The notes: generated from the letters alone by a model not told the origin. DNA of 64,000 nt from Perilla frutescens (GCA_026008535.1 BRKX01000015.1:27177501-27241500), one strand, 5' to 3'; shown: positions 22,517 to 35,514, counted from the stretch's first letter. Program-made: numbers and translations.

Positions 22517-25302
22517 TTATGATTCTGAACCATTTCTTACAGATTCAAGAACCTGAACAACCTCAGCCATGCTTGGTCTCCTCGATGGCATTTCAGCCGT
22601 GCACATCAACCCCAACTTCATCACCTGGATGAGCTCATTTTCCACGAATCCCCTCAACCTTCTGTCGAAACAGTCTGAGGCAGAACCCTCCTGGATCAGA
22701 CTCCGAACATATTCACACAAAACCACCACTTCATTTGCTGCTGGGCTCTCTACTGGCTTCCTTCCAGTAACCAGCTCCAGAAGGATGACCCCGAAACTAT
22801 AAACATCACATTTATCACTGATTCTTGAACTTTGAGATAGCTCCGGTGCAATATATCCAACTGCATTGTGAATCTTTGTCAAACCATAGCTGTCCAGTAG
22901 AGGAAGCAACTTTCCTAAGCCAAAATCAGAGAGCTTCGCTGTGTAGATGTCATCTAGGAGTATGTTAGTGGATTTGATATTTAGATGAAGAACGGGGGGC
23001 CTGCAGTCATGGTGAAGGTAGGCTAGGGCTCTGGCAGTTCCGACTGCTATGTAGAACCTTCTCGACCAATTTAACTCAGGATTACCAGAACCAGTGCTGG
23101 TGCCAGGATAACCAAGTCCATGCAAATTGTCATACAGATTACCTCCTGATACAAAATCTGACAAAATCAATTGCATGCTAGATGACCAGTAATAACCTTG
23201 AACGGCAACCAGATTTGGATGCCGAAGATTTCCAAGGCGTCCTATTTCTTGCTCGAACTCATCCTGGCTCCTGATCCTTCCCAGTGTCTCGAGTTTCTTC
23301 ACTGCAATGGCAATTCCACCTTCAAAGCTAGTCTTGTAGACAGTTCCAATTGAACCTCCACCTACTAAACATTCTTTGTCTAGCAAAGCTTTAGTTCCAG
23401 CTTCCCAATCCTCATACCTTGAGGGCAAACTTTTGCTGAAGAGGACCAATTTACCAATGATGACATTTGATTCAGTTGAAGCTAGTGGAGTGCTTTCTAC
23501 AATCATAGTACCATCTTCAGTTCTCCTCCCACGACGAGCCTTCATATTGATGACTGTAATGATACAGACACCAGTAACAATCAAAGCAGCAGCCACTATA
23601 GCGACAATTGCAGAAACACTCAACTTTGGTTTCCTTGCAGCTGGAGTAGAAGCACTGCCCAAGCAGGAGTTTTCTAATGGATCGCCACAGAGACCTGGAT
23701 TGTGGAAAAAAGCGTAGTATCCAAACTGCTTGATGCTTTGAACTGAAGGGATAGCACCAGAAAGGTTGTTGTAAGAGACATTGAAATGAGTTAAATTGTT
23801 TATATTTTCCATTGCAGAAGGAATTGGTCCAGATAGTAAGTTGTCGGATAAATCTAAATAATATAGGTTAGACAAATTTCCAATGGTCAGTGGTATGCTT
23901 CCATTGAGCTGGTTGTGATGTAGATCAAGAATTACAAGATGTGTCATGTTCTCAAGGTTCTGTGGAATCCCTCCCTCCAGAGAGTTTCCGGAGACATTCC
24001 TGCACGTATATTTCAGAAATCGATCAGCTGAATGGAATAGAAAAACAGATTCGAGCTGTCCCTATCAATAATCATTTGATACAGCATTCAATATCCATGT
24101 TAGAACATTAATGAAGTGAGGGATTGGACTTACAGCTCAAGAAGAAACCGGCATTGGCTGATCTCGTTAGGGATTTCACCACGAAGCCTGAGATTGTCTA
24201 AATCAAGCACTTGAAGCCATTCTATACCCCCAATCTCTGAAGGAATCGTCCCGTCTATGGAGTTATTAGCCAACCGAAGCAGCACTAGATTTTTCAAACC
24301 AGATAATCCATCTGGTATACTTCCATTAAGCCTATTAAAACCCAAATCTAAATATTTAAGACCACTACACTTAGTGATGCTTGATGGAACCTCTCCATAC
24401 AAAGCATTCCCAGAAACATCAAAAACTTCCAATTTCGTGCAAGCCGCTATCTCTGGAATCTCCCCTTCAAACATATTCCATGAAATATTGAAGTAAGTCA
24501 GATTTTCCAATCCAATAACCTCAAATGGAGCTGATCCAGAAAACATATTGCTACCAAGATCCAAAAGATTCAAGCTTCCACATTCTGAAAGCTGTTTCTC
24601 AACAATCCCAGATAGCATATTACTCCTCACTGACAAGTACATCATCCTCGAAAGGCTGCAAATTTCCAATGGCATCTCCCCATTGAGACCATTAAAAGAC
24701 ACATCTATCCCTTCAAGATTCGAACAATTACCAACAGAAACAGGAATTGGCCCTGAAAGATTGTTGTGTGCCAAGGAAATAAACCTCGTCCTAGCACAAT
24801 TCTGGAACAATGCTGAAGGAATCTCACCACTATATCCATTTCTAGACAAATCAAGAAACCTTATGTTTGGTAAATATCCAAGAAACTCCGGGATTGAACC
24901 CGAAAGCGCATTCGAGCTCACGTTTATCTTCCACAATGCACCAATCTCTCCATACTCAAAAGGGATATTACCAGTAAACTTATTACCAAACAAGGTTATA
25001 ATCCTAAGAGATTTCAATTCTGACAACGATGGAGACAAAACTCCACCAAGATTAGTGTTCCACAACACTATCTTTGCAACATTTCCATCAGAATTACAAA
25101 ACACGCCACGATAATCTTGGCAGGGGCTATTACTAGGAATCCAAGAACTCAAACTATCAAAAGGATCACTAGAAATGTTGCCCTTAAATTGAAGCAAAAC
25201 CTCTTTCTCAGTAATTGGAGAGACTAAAACTATCACAAATTCAAGCAGACAAAATGCATAAAGGAACACAATGCAGTGGAGTGTTGTACCTAGTATTCTC
25301 AT
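22517..25302 (-). CDS. LRR receptor-like kinase, At1g12460 type
   Basis: Two exons on the reverse strand, 25302-24134 and 23999-22517, spliced across a 134-bp intron (GAGCT|GTAAGT ... TGCAG|GAAT), give 883 aa; Arabidopsis At1g12460 is almost the same length. Order of parts: signal peptide (about 1-30), LRR N-terminal cap with a Cys pair (SPCQDYRGVFC), roughly 18 leucine-rich repeats to about residue 475, a Cys-containing cap (GLCGDPLENSC), one membrane helix (about 516-540) and a cytosolic kinase domain. The ATP-site Lys is present (AIAVKKLE, about 624) and DFG is intact (about 748). The catalytic-loop HRD is HLN (VLHLNIKSTN, about 728), as I recall for the Arabidopsis homologue. The Gly loop reads GGGSIGTVY. 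The domain is therefore probably catalytically weak or dead and would signal through partners. The ligand is unknown. Confidence 0.93.
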
Positions 25303-26289
25303 GTTCCCAACATAATCCCAGCATTATACTTTGCTGGATCTAGCTCTTGATTTTCTGCCTCTGCTCATACAGCTATGCCCCTCGAACAAAATTGCAAAAT
25401 TTTCACTTCCAAAATTCAGCATTTGCGGTAAAATGTGAAGGGTGGAACTACTTTAGGGGAAATGGTAATGGATGCAATTTTTTTGTCTTTTATGGTATTG
25501 TTTGGGAATCTTCTCTATTGAACAATGGAGTGGGATCTCTGCTGTGGGCAGATTGTGTGTGTGGGTTAGTGTCAAAACAGATAAATTTTGTGTTAGTTTT
25601 ACAGTTTCAAGAAAGTTGAAGGGATCAAGAAGTGTGTGTGCGTGTGTGTGAGGGAGAGAGAGCTGGCATGGAGAGTGGGGGCTGATGAAATGTAAAACAA
25701 AAACAAAAAAAATGCCAAGCTTGGCTGGAAAGAGACGCATTTGGGTAATTTATTTAAAACCTCTCTCTTTCTGATACGCGTAGCAAAGTGAGGACTGTGT
25801 GGTATTAGAGGGTTGCCACCACGTGGTACACTCCCATCTCTCTCTCTCTCTCTCACGCACACACACACTAGTTCATTGCTGTTGTGAAATGCTAATTAAA
25901 TGATATTAGCATTTAGAAACGAGGGAAGAAGCCATTCTGTCTGATAGCTCAAATATTTGGCCATTACTATGCTTTTACTAGTAAGGTCTGTTTCAGTACA
26001 GAAAAGAAGCATTTATTCTCTGCAACAACCAAGGCACCACCAAGACTCGAAATAATAATTGGACTGGAAAATAGAAAGAATAAATTTTACAGAAAGACTG
26101 AATATTAAAGGAGAAAGAGTTAGAGTGGGTGGGAGGGAGTGGGCAGGTCATATCTCATCATTTTATTATAAATGACTTTACATGTTCTGATGTTAGTAGC
26201 ATATTACCAGCGAACCTTATTTGTATATGACCAAGTCTCATACGCCATAACATAAGTCATATTTTTCTTGAGAACAATATACCAGAGAT
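25303..26289. other. Upstream region of the receptor kinase gene
   Basis: It contains pyrimidine-rich and CA microsatellites (25600-25680 and 25837-25870) and no supported coding sequence. Promoter elements cannot be assigned with confidence. Confidence 0.5.
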
Positions 26290-26703
26290 ATCGTAGAAGC
26301 TTACAAAAAACAAAAAAAAAAAAAATACAAAGTACCCCACTCCATACTTTTCAGAACCACATTTGAACCTTTGTAGACATTCAAAACTTCATCTTCATTG
26401 TTGAAATTGAGCCATTTACTGTTTAGAAGACTCACTAATATGAGGTTATTCATCATGAGTGGAAGCTGCTTAACTTCGTGCAATGTGCCTAATTTACCAT
26501 CATGTGTCTATATTTTGATTGAGCATATTCCAACGCCAACATTGTTGGCCATAGAAATATTATCTTCGTCTACTTATTTGTAAGTTACAACCACTCTAAG
26601 TGGAGATGCCCCTAAATCGAGAATCCACACTGGGATGTATTCATTCAACAACTTATATCCTCCTTTGAAATAGTGTCTTTTTCTACACTAGCAATTATAT
26701 AAC

Positions 26704-27484
26704 TACACTAAAACTTCTATAAATTAATAGGGTTGGGATCATAAAGTTTTACGCAAATTGATTATTTTATAATAATATTAATTAATCCATAGATTAATAT
26801 TTATTAATTAAAAGAGTGTTTTCATGATTCAATGAAATTGAATTTTGATTATATAAAAAATCATTACTAATTGATGTATCATGTTATTAAACTAATATTA
26901 AAAAAATTCAATTCACATGTTATTAATGAAAATTAATAAGTAATACTCATTTTTTTCTTAATAATTTAATATTATTCATTGTATTTTTACTAAAAGCATT
27001 CCTTGTATGATAGTGATAGATTACACTACATAAACAACATAGCAAATTTCTTAAAATTGTATCCAACAATGACTTATCATCTAAAAAGTGTCTCAAAATC
27101 AATATCGGTCAGATGAAATATGTAAAACATTATGTTAGTACAAATATATCATTCCACATACACTAAAAAAGATTTACATTTGAAAGTTAATATGGCAGTA
27201 CCTTTGGAATAGTTAATACGGTAGTACTTTTAAGAAAAATAAAAAAACACTACAATTATGTTTCACTAAAATAAATTAGCTATGTCTGTAGTTTTAAAGA
27301 ATTATTAATTTATGATATTGAATGGACTATATATTTTCTACAAGGGCTTTTCAAATTTATATTATCTTATTATCTTATAGATATTTATGATATTTTTAAC
27401 TGGCCCAAGTCGGGACTGGAGAAAAATATTATCTTAAAGAGTTTATTAATTAAACGAGTATTAATTTACTGAGGTTTTACTGTA
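26704..27484. mobile_element. MITE inserted in the Copia relic
   Basis: The left end TACACTAAAACTTCTATAAA and the reverse complement of the right end TACAGTAAAACCTCAGTAAA are a clear TIR pair; 'TACAGTAAAACCTCTATAAATTAATA' is a frequent plant element end. The interior is AT-rich and non-coding. It separates the gag and protease parts of the surrounding relic, so it inserted later. Confidence 0.7.
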
Positions 27485-27745
27485 TTTTCTTTTTCCGCGA
27501 CTTCATCTTTTAACATTCTTTCTTCTAATATCCCAACTTCTTACAATAGTTACATACATCATCTGGTTTAAGACTCTTGGAACCACGTTTCTTGAATTTC
27601 TTCTGCCCTAGGTTTCCTTGTTCCTTACTCCACCGACTACTAATCCATCATCCTGACCATCTGTAATTGTACCCATCAGCCATCACTTTGTGATGCATCT
27701 CTCTACTTGTCACTTTGTGATGCATCTCTCTAGTATGCAAAGATG

Positions 27746-28556
27746 TGTAGGCGGCAAAAATTTATAATATATATATATATATGATATTTTTATTTATTTT
27801 TATATATTTCTTTAGTTTTGAAATCTTGAGAAATCCAAAATTAGATAAAATATTTAAATAATAAAGATATTATTATATGATAAACATCAAATGTTTTTGG
27901 CAATAAGTAAATATCTTTGAAGAGATTGACAACAAGTAAATATCTTTGAAGAGATATATATCAGTATTCAAGAGCCAATGAGATCGCGCCACATCAGTCC
28001 TAGATATTCCTACCTACAAGTCTACAACTATAAATAGGGGCATCTATATCAGTTGAAAAGCACATCAAAAATCATTTGAAGAGTTCAAGAATTTGAGAAG
28101 AAATTTTATAAGTGAAATTCTCTCAAATATTCAAAGCGTTCTTGCGACATTCAAATGTATTCTTCACCAAATTCATCTCGAAGTCCGCATTTGATCCATA
28201 AGCAAGGCAGTCAACGGCGTTCTTCACCAAATTCATTCTGAAGTCAGCGTTTGATCTAAAAATAAGGTGATAGTCCTCTGGATTAACGTTATCAAGTCCA
28301 AATACCGAGTCAAAGAAAATTGAGGATACAAATCTTCCCCGAAAACTTTGAAGATCAAGTTCAAACAACAAAGTTTGAGAAATCAAAGAGATAAATTTAC
28401 TCTTAAGATTTCAAAGACCGTTTGAAAATCAAGTTTTGAAGAGAAAAATCGGAGAAAAATAGAGATTGGATCCTTATAATTATATTTTGATCCAAAATCA
28501 TTTTATTTGTACACATTTTATGTTTTACCAAATTAAATACAAAAATTCGTGTTACA
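27746..28556 (-). mobile_element. 811-bp solo LTR with perfect 5-bp TSD
   Basis: It begins TGTAGGCGGC and ends CGTGTTACA, with AGATG on both sides (27741-27745 and 28557-28561). It interrupts the gag part of the Copia relic: removing the LTR and one AGATG copy rejoins the gag sequence. A TATA box (CTATAAATAGGGG, about 28028-28040, forward strand) suggests the LTR is transcribed left to right, so the strand given is uncertain. No internal region is present, which indicates LTR-LTR recombination. Confidence 0.85.
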
Positions 28557-28989
28557 AGATGATCTAACCTCCTCCAGAGACACAATATCTTTCCCAACAA
28601 TGAAAGATTGCACGAAATTCTCATATGACAAAGGTGGTGAAACTAACAGAATTACGGCAGCATCCCCATCTTCAACTTTAATACTTCCCCTCTCATTCAT
28701 ATAGGCTCAATTTCCTTTATTGATGTCTCAATATGTAGACCGGTTTTTATATTTAATACGTTTATATTAAACGTTAATTCATTATCAAAGAAATAAATGA
28801 GCATATTAGGAAATTTACTCGTTTAAGCATCTTTTTCAATAATTTTCTTAATCCTAGTTAAAAATCCAATCAGCATATATAAATGAGATAGAAGAAGTAT
28901 CAATATTACGCAATTCTAACAAAATGGTGTTCAATTGATCTATATGATTTTGAAGTTGCTAACTGATGAGACTGAGATTTCCTGTGTTT

Positions 28990-29437
28990 TTCTTTGCCTT
29001 TTTCAATTTGTTTTAGTGTCCTTTGAGTCGTGTCAAGAGGATAGGCAAGTTGGATTAGGATTTGTGCTTCGAGATGATCATGGTCTGATTAGATGTGCTT
29101 AGAAAAAATAAATTCTGGTGGAAAGGACTAACACAATTCTTGAAGCGTTGGCACTTCAATTTATTCTTCAGTCTCTATGAGGAAGACCATAGTTATTGAT
29201 CCTCGTTTAAAGCTACAACAATGTTCTTGTGGATAGTGTTAATAAACATCTGGAGACTGGGTTGTATGGAGAAATTTTAACGGGCAAAATTTGAGCACTG
29301 AGAACAATGGTTAATGTGATAAAGTTAACCTTTAGCTCGAGAGATAGATCATGTCACACAAGCTGTGTTATTTGATATTATGTGATAACTCTGATTGTTT
29401 TGATCTCGTGTTATATATAAATTGATCAGTTTTACCC

Positions 29438-29471
<34 letters not shown>
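28990..29471 (+). pseudogene. 5'-truncated LINE 3' end
   Basis: The forward strand encodes broken pieces of the RNase H-like domain found at the end of plant L1 pol genes (VGLGFVLRDDHGLIRCA, EALALQFILQSL and REIDHVTQAVLFDI before a stop). A short 3' untranslated region and a (TAA)n tail at 29440-29471 follow. 5' truncation and a simple-repeat tail are characteristic of LINE insertion. In-frame stops make it inactive. Confidence 0.65.
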
Positions 29472-30050
29472 TTTTGGAAATAATCTTATTAAGTTTTAAG
29501 TGATGCCAAGGGAATTAATTGCCAAAATATCAAAAGTAATTGATCGAGTCATGTGACCGTCTTATATAGAAAATTGACATGTAACTGCCTTATATAGAAA
29601 ATTGAGCCATGTAAAACAGGAACAAGTTACGACCTCAGCCAGTTAGAGTATGAAATAAGCTCAGTTGAAGAACTAAAGATAAGGAGATATACAGCGAAGC
29701 TAGATAAAGAGTTGAAGAGATGATGAAGTCAGATTTTCGTTATCGAAGCTGAGCCAGGAATGGCCATTAGTGGGCACCACCATTTTTCACGATTAGAGAG
29801 GCTCTCTTTAATACATTAAAAAAATATGTTCACAGGGGCCAAAACGACTCGGTCACAAGAATTTAGACCACCCACGTGCTGGTAAATGAAAACGACCTCA
29901 ATCGGATCAAAATAAACAATAATGTCGAATTAGGCCACTCATTGCCTTGAAAGAATTCACACGCAGCCGCTAACCTTCCCAAAATAAGGAGATATCTGTT
30001 GTTTACTGTTCACAAAAAATCCGACCTATACGTCATTCGCGTATCTTTCT

Positions 30051-31616
30051 GTCTTCTATTCATCAGATTTTTTGCTTAGGGTTGAAGATGATATGTATTA
30101 GTTGAGGACTAAAAGCGAAACCAACTGATGGAAACCAATTGAGACGAATGAATTATGCTGACTGGAGAAGAGCAAATAGTCAAGAGAATTAGTAAGAAGT
30201 GCAAAAGCTAACTAAAGTTGTCTAGCTAAGAAGAGAAAGTCACCAGAACTGACTAAAAGCCCTTTTGAAGAGCTACAAACTTGCATGAAAAATGCTAGAC
30301 ATGCAAGGGTATATTTTAAGTTAAATTGAGAAGTTACCGAAATTGAAAAATGTGTTGACCAAACACTACAGTCGACTCACTGCAGAATGTAAACAATCTC
30401 AGCAATCATTTTGATCAAAGCTTAAGATCAAGTCAGACATCTTTGTTTAGCCGTGTTTTTCCTTTGAAATTTGACCAATAGTCATATTTATCTTAGTAAG
30501 CCCCTTTAAGCCTTCGGCTTTTTATTTGTTGAGCCAATGAAAATTAACCTTGTTCTTTATACTACCTCCGTTGTCTTCTATTCATCAGATTTTTTGCTTA
30601 GGGTTGAAGATGATATGTATTAGTTAAGGACTAAAAGCGAAACCAACTGATGGAAACCAATTGAGACGAATGAATTATGCTGACTGGAGAAGAGCAAATA
30701 GTCAAGAGAATTAGTAAGAAGTGCAAAAGCTAACTAAAGTTGTCTAGCTAAGAAGAGAAAGTCACCATAACTGACTAAAAGCCCTTTTGAAGAGCTACAA
30801 ACTTGTATGAAAAATGCTAGACATGCAAGGGTATATTTTAAATTAAATTGAGAAGTTACCGAAATTGGAAAATGTGTTGACCAAACACTACAGTCGACTC
30901 ACTGCAGAATGTAAACAATCTCAGCAATCATTTTGATCAAAGCTTAAGATCAAGTCAGACATCTTTGTTTAGCCGTGTTTTTCCTTTGAAATTTGACCAA
31001 TACTCATATTTATCTTAGTAAGCCCCTTTAAGCCTTCGGCTTTTTATTTGTTGAGCCAATGAAAATTAACCTTGTTCTTTATACTACCTCCGCTGTCTTC
31101 TATTCATCAGATTTTTTGCTTAGGGTTGAAGATGATATGTATTAGTTGAGGACTAAAAGCGAAACCAACTGATGGAAACCAATTGAGACGAATGAATTAT
31201 GCTGACTGGAGAAGAGCAAATAGTCAAGAGAATTAGTAAGAAGTGCAAAAGCTAACTAAAGTTGTCTAGCTAAGAAGAGAAAGTCACCATAACTGACTAA
31301 AAGCCCTTTTGAAAAGCTACAAACTTGTATGAAAAATGCTAGACATGCAAGGGTATATTTTAAATTAAATTGAGAAGTTACCGAAATTGGAAAATGTGTT
31401 GACCAAACACTACAGTCGACTCACTGCAGAATGTAAACAATCTCAGCAATCATTTTGATCAAAGCTTAAGATCAAGTCAGACATCTTTGTTTAGCCGTGT
31501 TTTTCCTTTGAAATTTGACCAATACTCATATTTATCTTAGTAAGCCCCTTTAAGCCTTCGGCCTTTTATTTGTTGAGCCAATGAAAATTAACCTTGTTCT
31601 TTATATTACCTCCGTT
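30051..31616. repeat. Triplicated 522-bp tandem repeat
   Basis: Three copies, 30051-30572, 30573-31094 and 31095-31616, are more than 97% alike by eye and share an exact 522-bp period. Each copy starts GTCTTCTATTCATCAG and ends ACTACCTCCG or ATTACCTCCG. Copies 2 and 3 resemble each other more than copy 1 (for example CACCATAAC against CACCAGAAC). No protein frame is conserved. The unit ends in the first bases of the adjoining Stowaway-like TIR. Confidence 0.95.
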
Positions 31617-31917
31617 TCAAAATGTTTGTTGTTTTATTTTTTATATCTGGAATTAAGAATTAATTTATGGACAAATATACCCATCTCTCATATATGCCAT
31701 AAAATCTAATTCATCTATATTTTCCTAAAAAATAACAATATTTTCTCTCTCTATATATTTCTCTCTTCATATATTATATAGGTAAGTTAGAATCAAGAAA
31801 TCTTTTAAGATTTGAGAGGGTTAAAACTGGGAGAGAGGATGTCAAATTATATAAAACAACAAACATTTTGAAACAAAAAAAAACTAAAACAACAAACATT
31901 ATGAAACAGAGGTAGTA
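31604..31917. mobile_element. Stowaway-like MITE
   Basis: Left TIR ATTACCTCCGTTTCAAAATG and right TIR (reverse complement) TACTACCTCTGTTTCATAAT, each followed by TTTGTTGTTTTA. An inner copy of the right TIR lies at 31855-31875. Size is about 314 bp, and TA is present at the borders. No coding content. Confidence 0.75.
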
Positions 31918-33733
31918 TTTATTTTTTGCTTGGACTTCTTGAGTAAGTGAAGAAACATGGATGCTGGTGGTTGAATTTGTTGGTGGTAGAAGAAAAAGGG
32001 AAAATTGTGAAAAGAGTGTGGTTGAATAGATGCGAGGCTAAAAATATTCTATGGACACTTGAAAAGAAAAAAATTAATAAAAAAGAAAATATAAAAAGAA
32101 AAAAATATAAGAAATAAAGGCTAGCAAAGCTAGCTGGAAATAAATCGTGTCCATAAAAAGAAGAAGAAAGGTTCGTGTGCGAATCACATGATTTTGGAGT
32201 TTTTGTTTGATTAGTGATTTTTAGGAAGGAAGAAGAGAGTTAGACTAACTTTGCTAAGAATTGCTGTAGGGGGTGTTGATGCGGAGTAGTTGAGAGTGAA
32301 ACTCAATTAGTCCAAGTTAGTCACTTAGCCTATATTTTTCCTACCTTAACCAAAGAGTCCACATTACAATCAAATCAAAAGACATTTCTGATTCTTGGTT
32401 CACATACATGGCATGTAAGGGAGAGTTTAGACGATGGACAAGTTTATGGTAAACCTTGCATTTGATTCAATTTAAGTGTATACACATCCTTTTTATACAG
32501 TTGAGCATTGAGAGATACACTTACACGCGAGATTCATTGATTCAATGTATTTTTCAAGTTAGTAATTGCAGTGCACGAGAATATCTTGTTTGCTATGTGT
32601 TTGTCATGGAAGTTCTATTTTGCATGAAACAACATAACTTGTCAAATAAAAAAAAAGTGAAAAAAAGAATAAAAAATTATATTTTTTTATTTTTTCAATT
32701 TTTTTTGAAGGGAAATTGTAAAAGAATTGAATTAATCCATAACTTCAATCAAGTTTGCAAATCTTAGAATTAATAAAAGTCTAGCCACTCATCGTAAAGT
32801 TACAATCCAAGAAAAATAAAATGTGAATCAAAGATGACATGACAAATTTAAACTAAAAATTGTAAAACAACTTATGCTGGATGTTGAATCTCCAATCACA
32901 GTCTTCTTTCGTTGTCTTCTCTCTTCTGTGCTCTATTATAGGGTAAAAAGTGGTAATATTTTCGTCCATCAAGACCCCTTATATAGTAAAGGGAGTGGAA
33001 GCCCACATAAAAGAAGAAGAGCCCGGTCCAAAAAGAATTTTCTCACTGATCGCCGACTGGAGCATAGTCCGTGCTCTTTTTAACCAAAAAACCCACTCCT
33101 CATCGAGAAAGTAGCACAGTCCGTGCTCTTCTGCAACAGTTCGATACCATGGTCTATGAGGAGCACGAGCCATGCACTGCTTAGCACGGTCCATGCTCTT
33201 CTCTTCTCGTCCGGAACTTCACTTTTTCAGCTCGTTTCATCTTCCAAAACTCTTTTGAACCATGTTTGGACATATCCAACCACTCTCCAACTTCATTCAC
33301 TTCGAAAATTACTCAAAAGAGGCGGTTTTCCTGTCAAAACTCGACAAACCCGTGACAAAACATCAAATGCTCAAATCATAGCCAACACGTCACAAGTTAT
33401 ATGCAATCCACTCAAAATGATGTAAAATAGCACCCGAAATACATGAAAACCTCAAGTTTATCAAGCCACACCCTGTAGATTTAAAAATTCAAGTTGGAAC
33501 GACTACTTTTGAGAGGAAGCACTATAAAAGGTGATGAACATTCTCCTAGAGAGAGAGAGAGAATGGAAGAGCAAGAGATCTAGAAATTGAAAAGGTGAGA
33601 TTTCTATAAAAGAAGAAGTGACAAGAGTTCAAGAAGTTGTTGGTGATGTCAACAAGAAGATTAGAAATACCTTCAACCCTCTGCATATCCAGAACTCAAA
33701 ATGACTGAATTCTGAGATAGTTGTTATTGTTAG
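31918..33733. other. Intergenic DNA without a supported gene
   Basis: A/G-rich sequence. At 33040-33200 the motif AGCAC.GTCCGTGCTCTT recurs several times, which may mark LTR-derived DNA. A GA run lies at 33548-33563. The reading frames at 32456-32767 and 33123-33425 show no family features. Confidence 0.45.
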
Positions 33734-34316
33734 TGTAACGCCCCGTATCTTCGGAGTATTTTATTTAGAGCTTAATTATCATTAGGAGTTTAATGGAAGA
33801 GATTGGGGCTTCATAAGAGTTAAAATGAATGTAAGACACAACTTTAATCGATCAATTTGTGCATTTAAATTCTTTTCGCATATCAGCATCTTTCAGTCAG
33901 TAAATTGATTGGCAAATATTTCAATGATCATCCCGGTACTTTCAGATTTTGTATTGGAGTTTTAACAAATCCAATAGGTTGAAATGTGCGCTTTAAAAAG
34001 ATTTAATCGGGTGTTAAAATTTTCGTAGATAAAAATGCTTGACATTTTATACCCGCCATAAGCTTTGAAAAAACTATAAATAGAACTTCAGAATTTCATT
34101 TTCATCGTACTTTCAAAATGAGAAAACCGAGCAGGTGAGAGTTGAGCTGAGCCGGGATGAGAGGGAGATGAACCGCAGTAGCCGAGGTTGGAGGGCCGCC
34201 GTCCGCCGCTACCGACCGCCACCTTTTCCCGATTAAATTTTTTTATTTCTTTCAATTTTGAATATGTTATAAATGTAATTACATAGAACCTAATACCCTG
34301 AGGGCTCAACAAAAAC
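33734..34316 (+). mobile_element. Probable Ty3/gypsy LTR fragment
   Basis: It starts TGTAACGCCCCGTATC, a typical 5' end of gypsy LTRs in plants, and has a TATA box (ACTATAAATAGAAC) at about 34072. The right boundary and a target duplication could not be established, so this may be a truncated solo LTR. Confidence 0.5.
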
Positions 34317-34900
34317 TGTCACACCCCAATTTTCATAAAAATAAACAATAACAATAAAAAAAATCACTTTATTTAATAATAGAAAAAAATTTATTCAGAG
34401 TTTTCAACGAAAAAGTAAAATATAATTATTTTATTTCTTAACGACCATCATCTCGCCATACACGCACATCGCCCAATATCAACCTAAAATAAATAATAGT
34501 TTGGGGTAAATATTATTAACTCAGTGGTTAATGCATTTATCCAAATTATACAATTATAACAAATTATACTATGGGTTCTCTGGCTAATATTGAGAAATAT
34601 GCAGCCCGTCGGCCAATAATTGTTGTAACCCGTAGGTTAATGATTGTGAATCTGCATAAAAACATAATAAGGATAAACAACAATGTGCGTCACATCGAAT
34701 CCCCCCACCTTGGCTTGAAAAAAATAGTACGATTTAGTTAATCCATGCGCCGCCTAATAATATAAATAATTAATTAATAATGAATACTAAATAGTTAAGA
34801 ATAATAGAAAAGAAAAATGCATGATTTAAACCCATCCCTTTCTAGCCCATTCTTGGCCCACTTGATTTAACACTAACCTAACATGGCTCATTAATCAGAA
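34317..34900 (+). mobile_element. Second LTR-like fragment
   Basis: It begins TGTCACACCCCAATTTTC, another common gypsy-type LTR start, directly after the previous fragment. No coding content; the right boundary is not visible. Confidence 0.35.
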
Positions 34901-34944
34901 GCACATTTAAATAAAACTAAAACCAATATACAAGAATTGAAGCT

Positions 34945-35245
34945 TTTACCCACACATATAAATGTGGCTAAAAATATACTTATGTGTGAGAATAACGTTT
35001 TATCCACACATAATATAAATGTCAACATGTGTGGTTATATTTCTGCAGGTAAAGAGTTTTAGCCACACATGTATTATGTGTAGACAAATCCATACCCATT
35101 ACCCACACATATATACGTCGCTAAATGTGTAAATTATGTGTGTCTGAATATATTTTATCATTATAATAATAATGACATGTCATCTGATGTGGCACATTAT
35201 ATGTAATTGACACGTGGCAAATTTATATGTGGATATAAATTAGAA
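34945..35245. repeat. Left subterminal repeats of the CACTA element
   Basis: Several copies, in both orientations, of a short motif near CCACACATATAAATGTGG and ACATGTGTGGTTA. In En/Spm such subterminal repeats are binding sites for the TNPA protein. The right-end counterpart is at 51320-51410. Confidence 0.6.
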
Positions 35246-35514
35246 ATTATGTGTGGGTAATCCTTTTTTATAATTTAATATTAGAATAATAATTAATATT
35301 ATTTACAGATAAATGTAGATAAAATATATATTATGGATAATAATTTTTATTTTTAAATTGCAACATCATGGTAAACAAAATAAAAAATTATTAATATATT
35401 GACAATAAAAATTGAAGTCACATATTACATAATTTTTTACTAATAAAAAAAAGTGAATATAACACACTATAATACTCATCTATATTTTTCTATTTTACGC
35501 TATATTGAAAATTC

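Larger units (their letters stand above)
26290..28725 (-). pseudogene. Decayed Ty1/copia retrotransposon (gag to pre-integrase)
   Basis: Reverse-strand remnants appear in the order expected of a Copia polyprotein. 28562-28720 carries a gag piece with the common LLSLPPSYE-like and SLEEV-type words. 27490-27740 has a zinc-knuckle remnant (CNYCKKLGY, the second half altered). About 26300-26640 holds a protease-like WILDLGASPL word and a GAG-pre-integrase-like stretch (SIKI-THDGKLGTLHEVKQL, GTLYFF). The frame is broken by stops, by a MITE at 26704-27484 and by a solo LTR at 27746-28556. No LTR pair of its own was identified. It is a dead relic. Confidence 0.7.

Noticed and set aside
24548..25114. 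188-aa forward frame opposite the receptor kinase LRRs
   Set aside because: Antisense shadow of the leucine-rich repeats; no independent signature.
33123..33425. 100-aa forward frame
   Set aside because: It overlaps a recurring GTCCGTGCTCTT motif region, probably LTR-derived; no protein signature.
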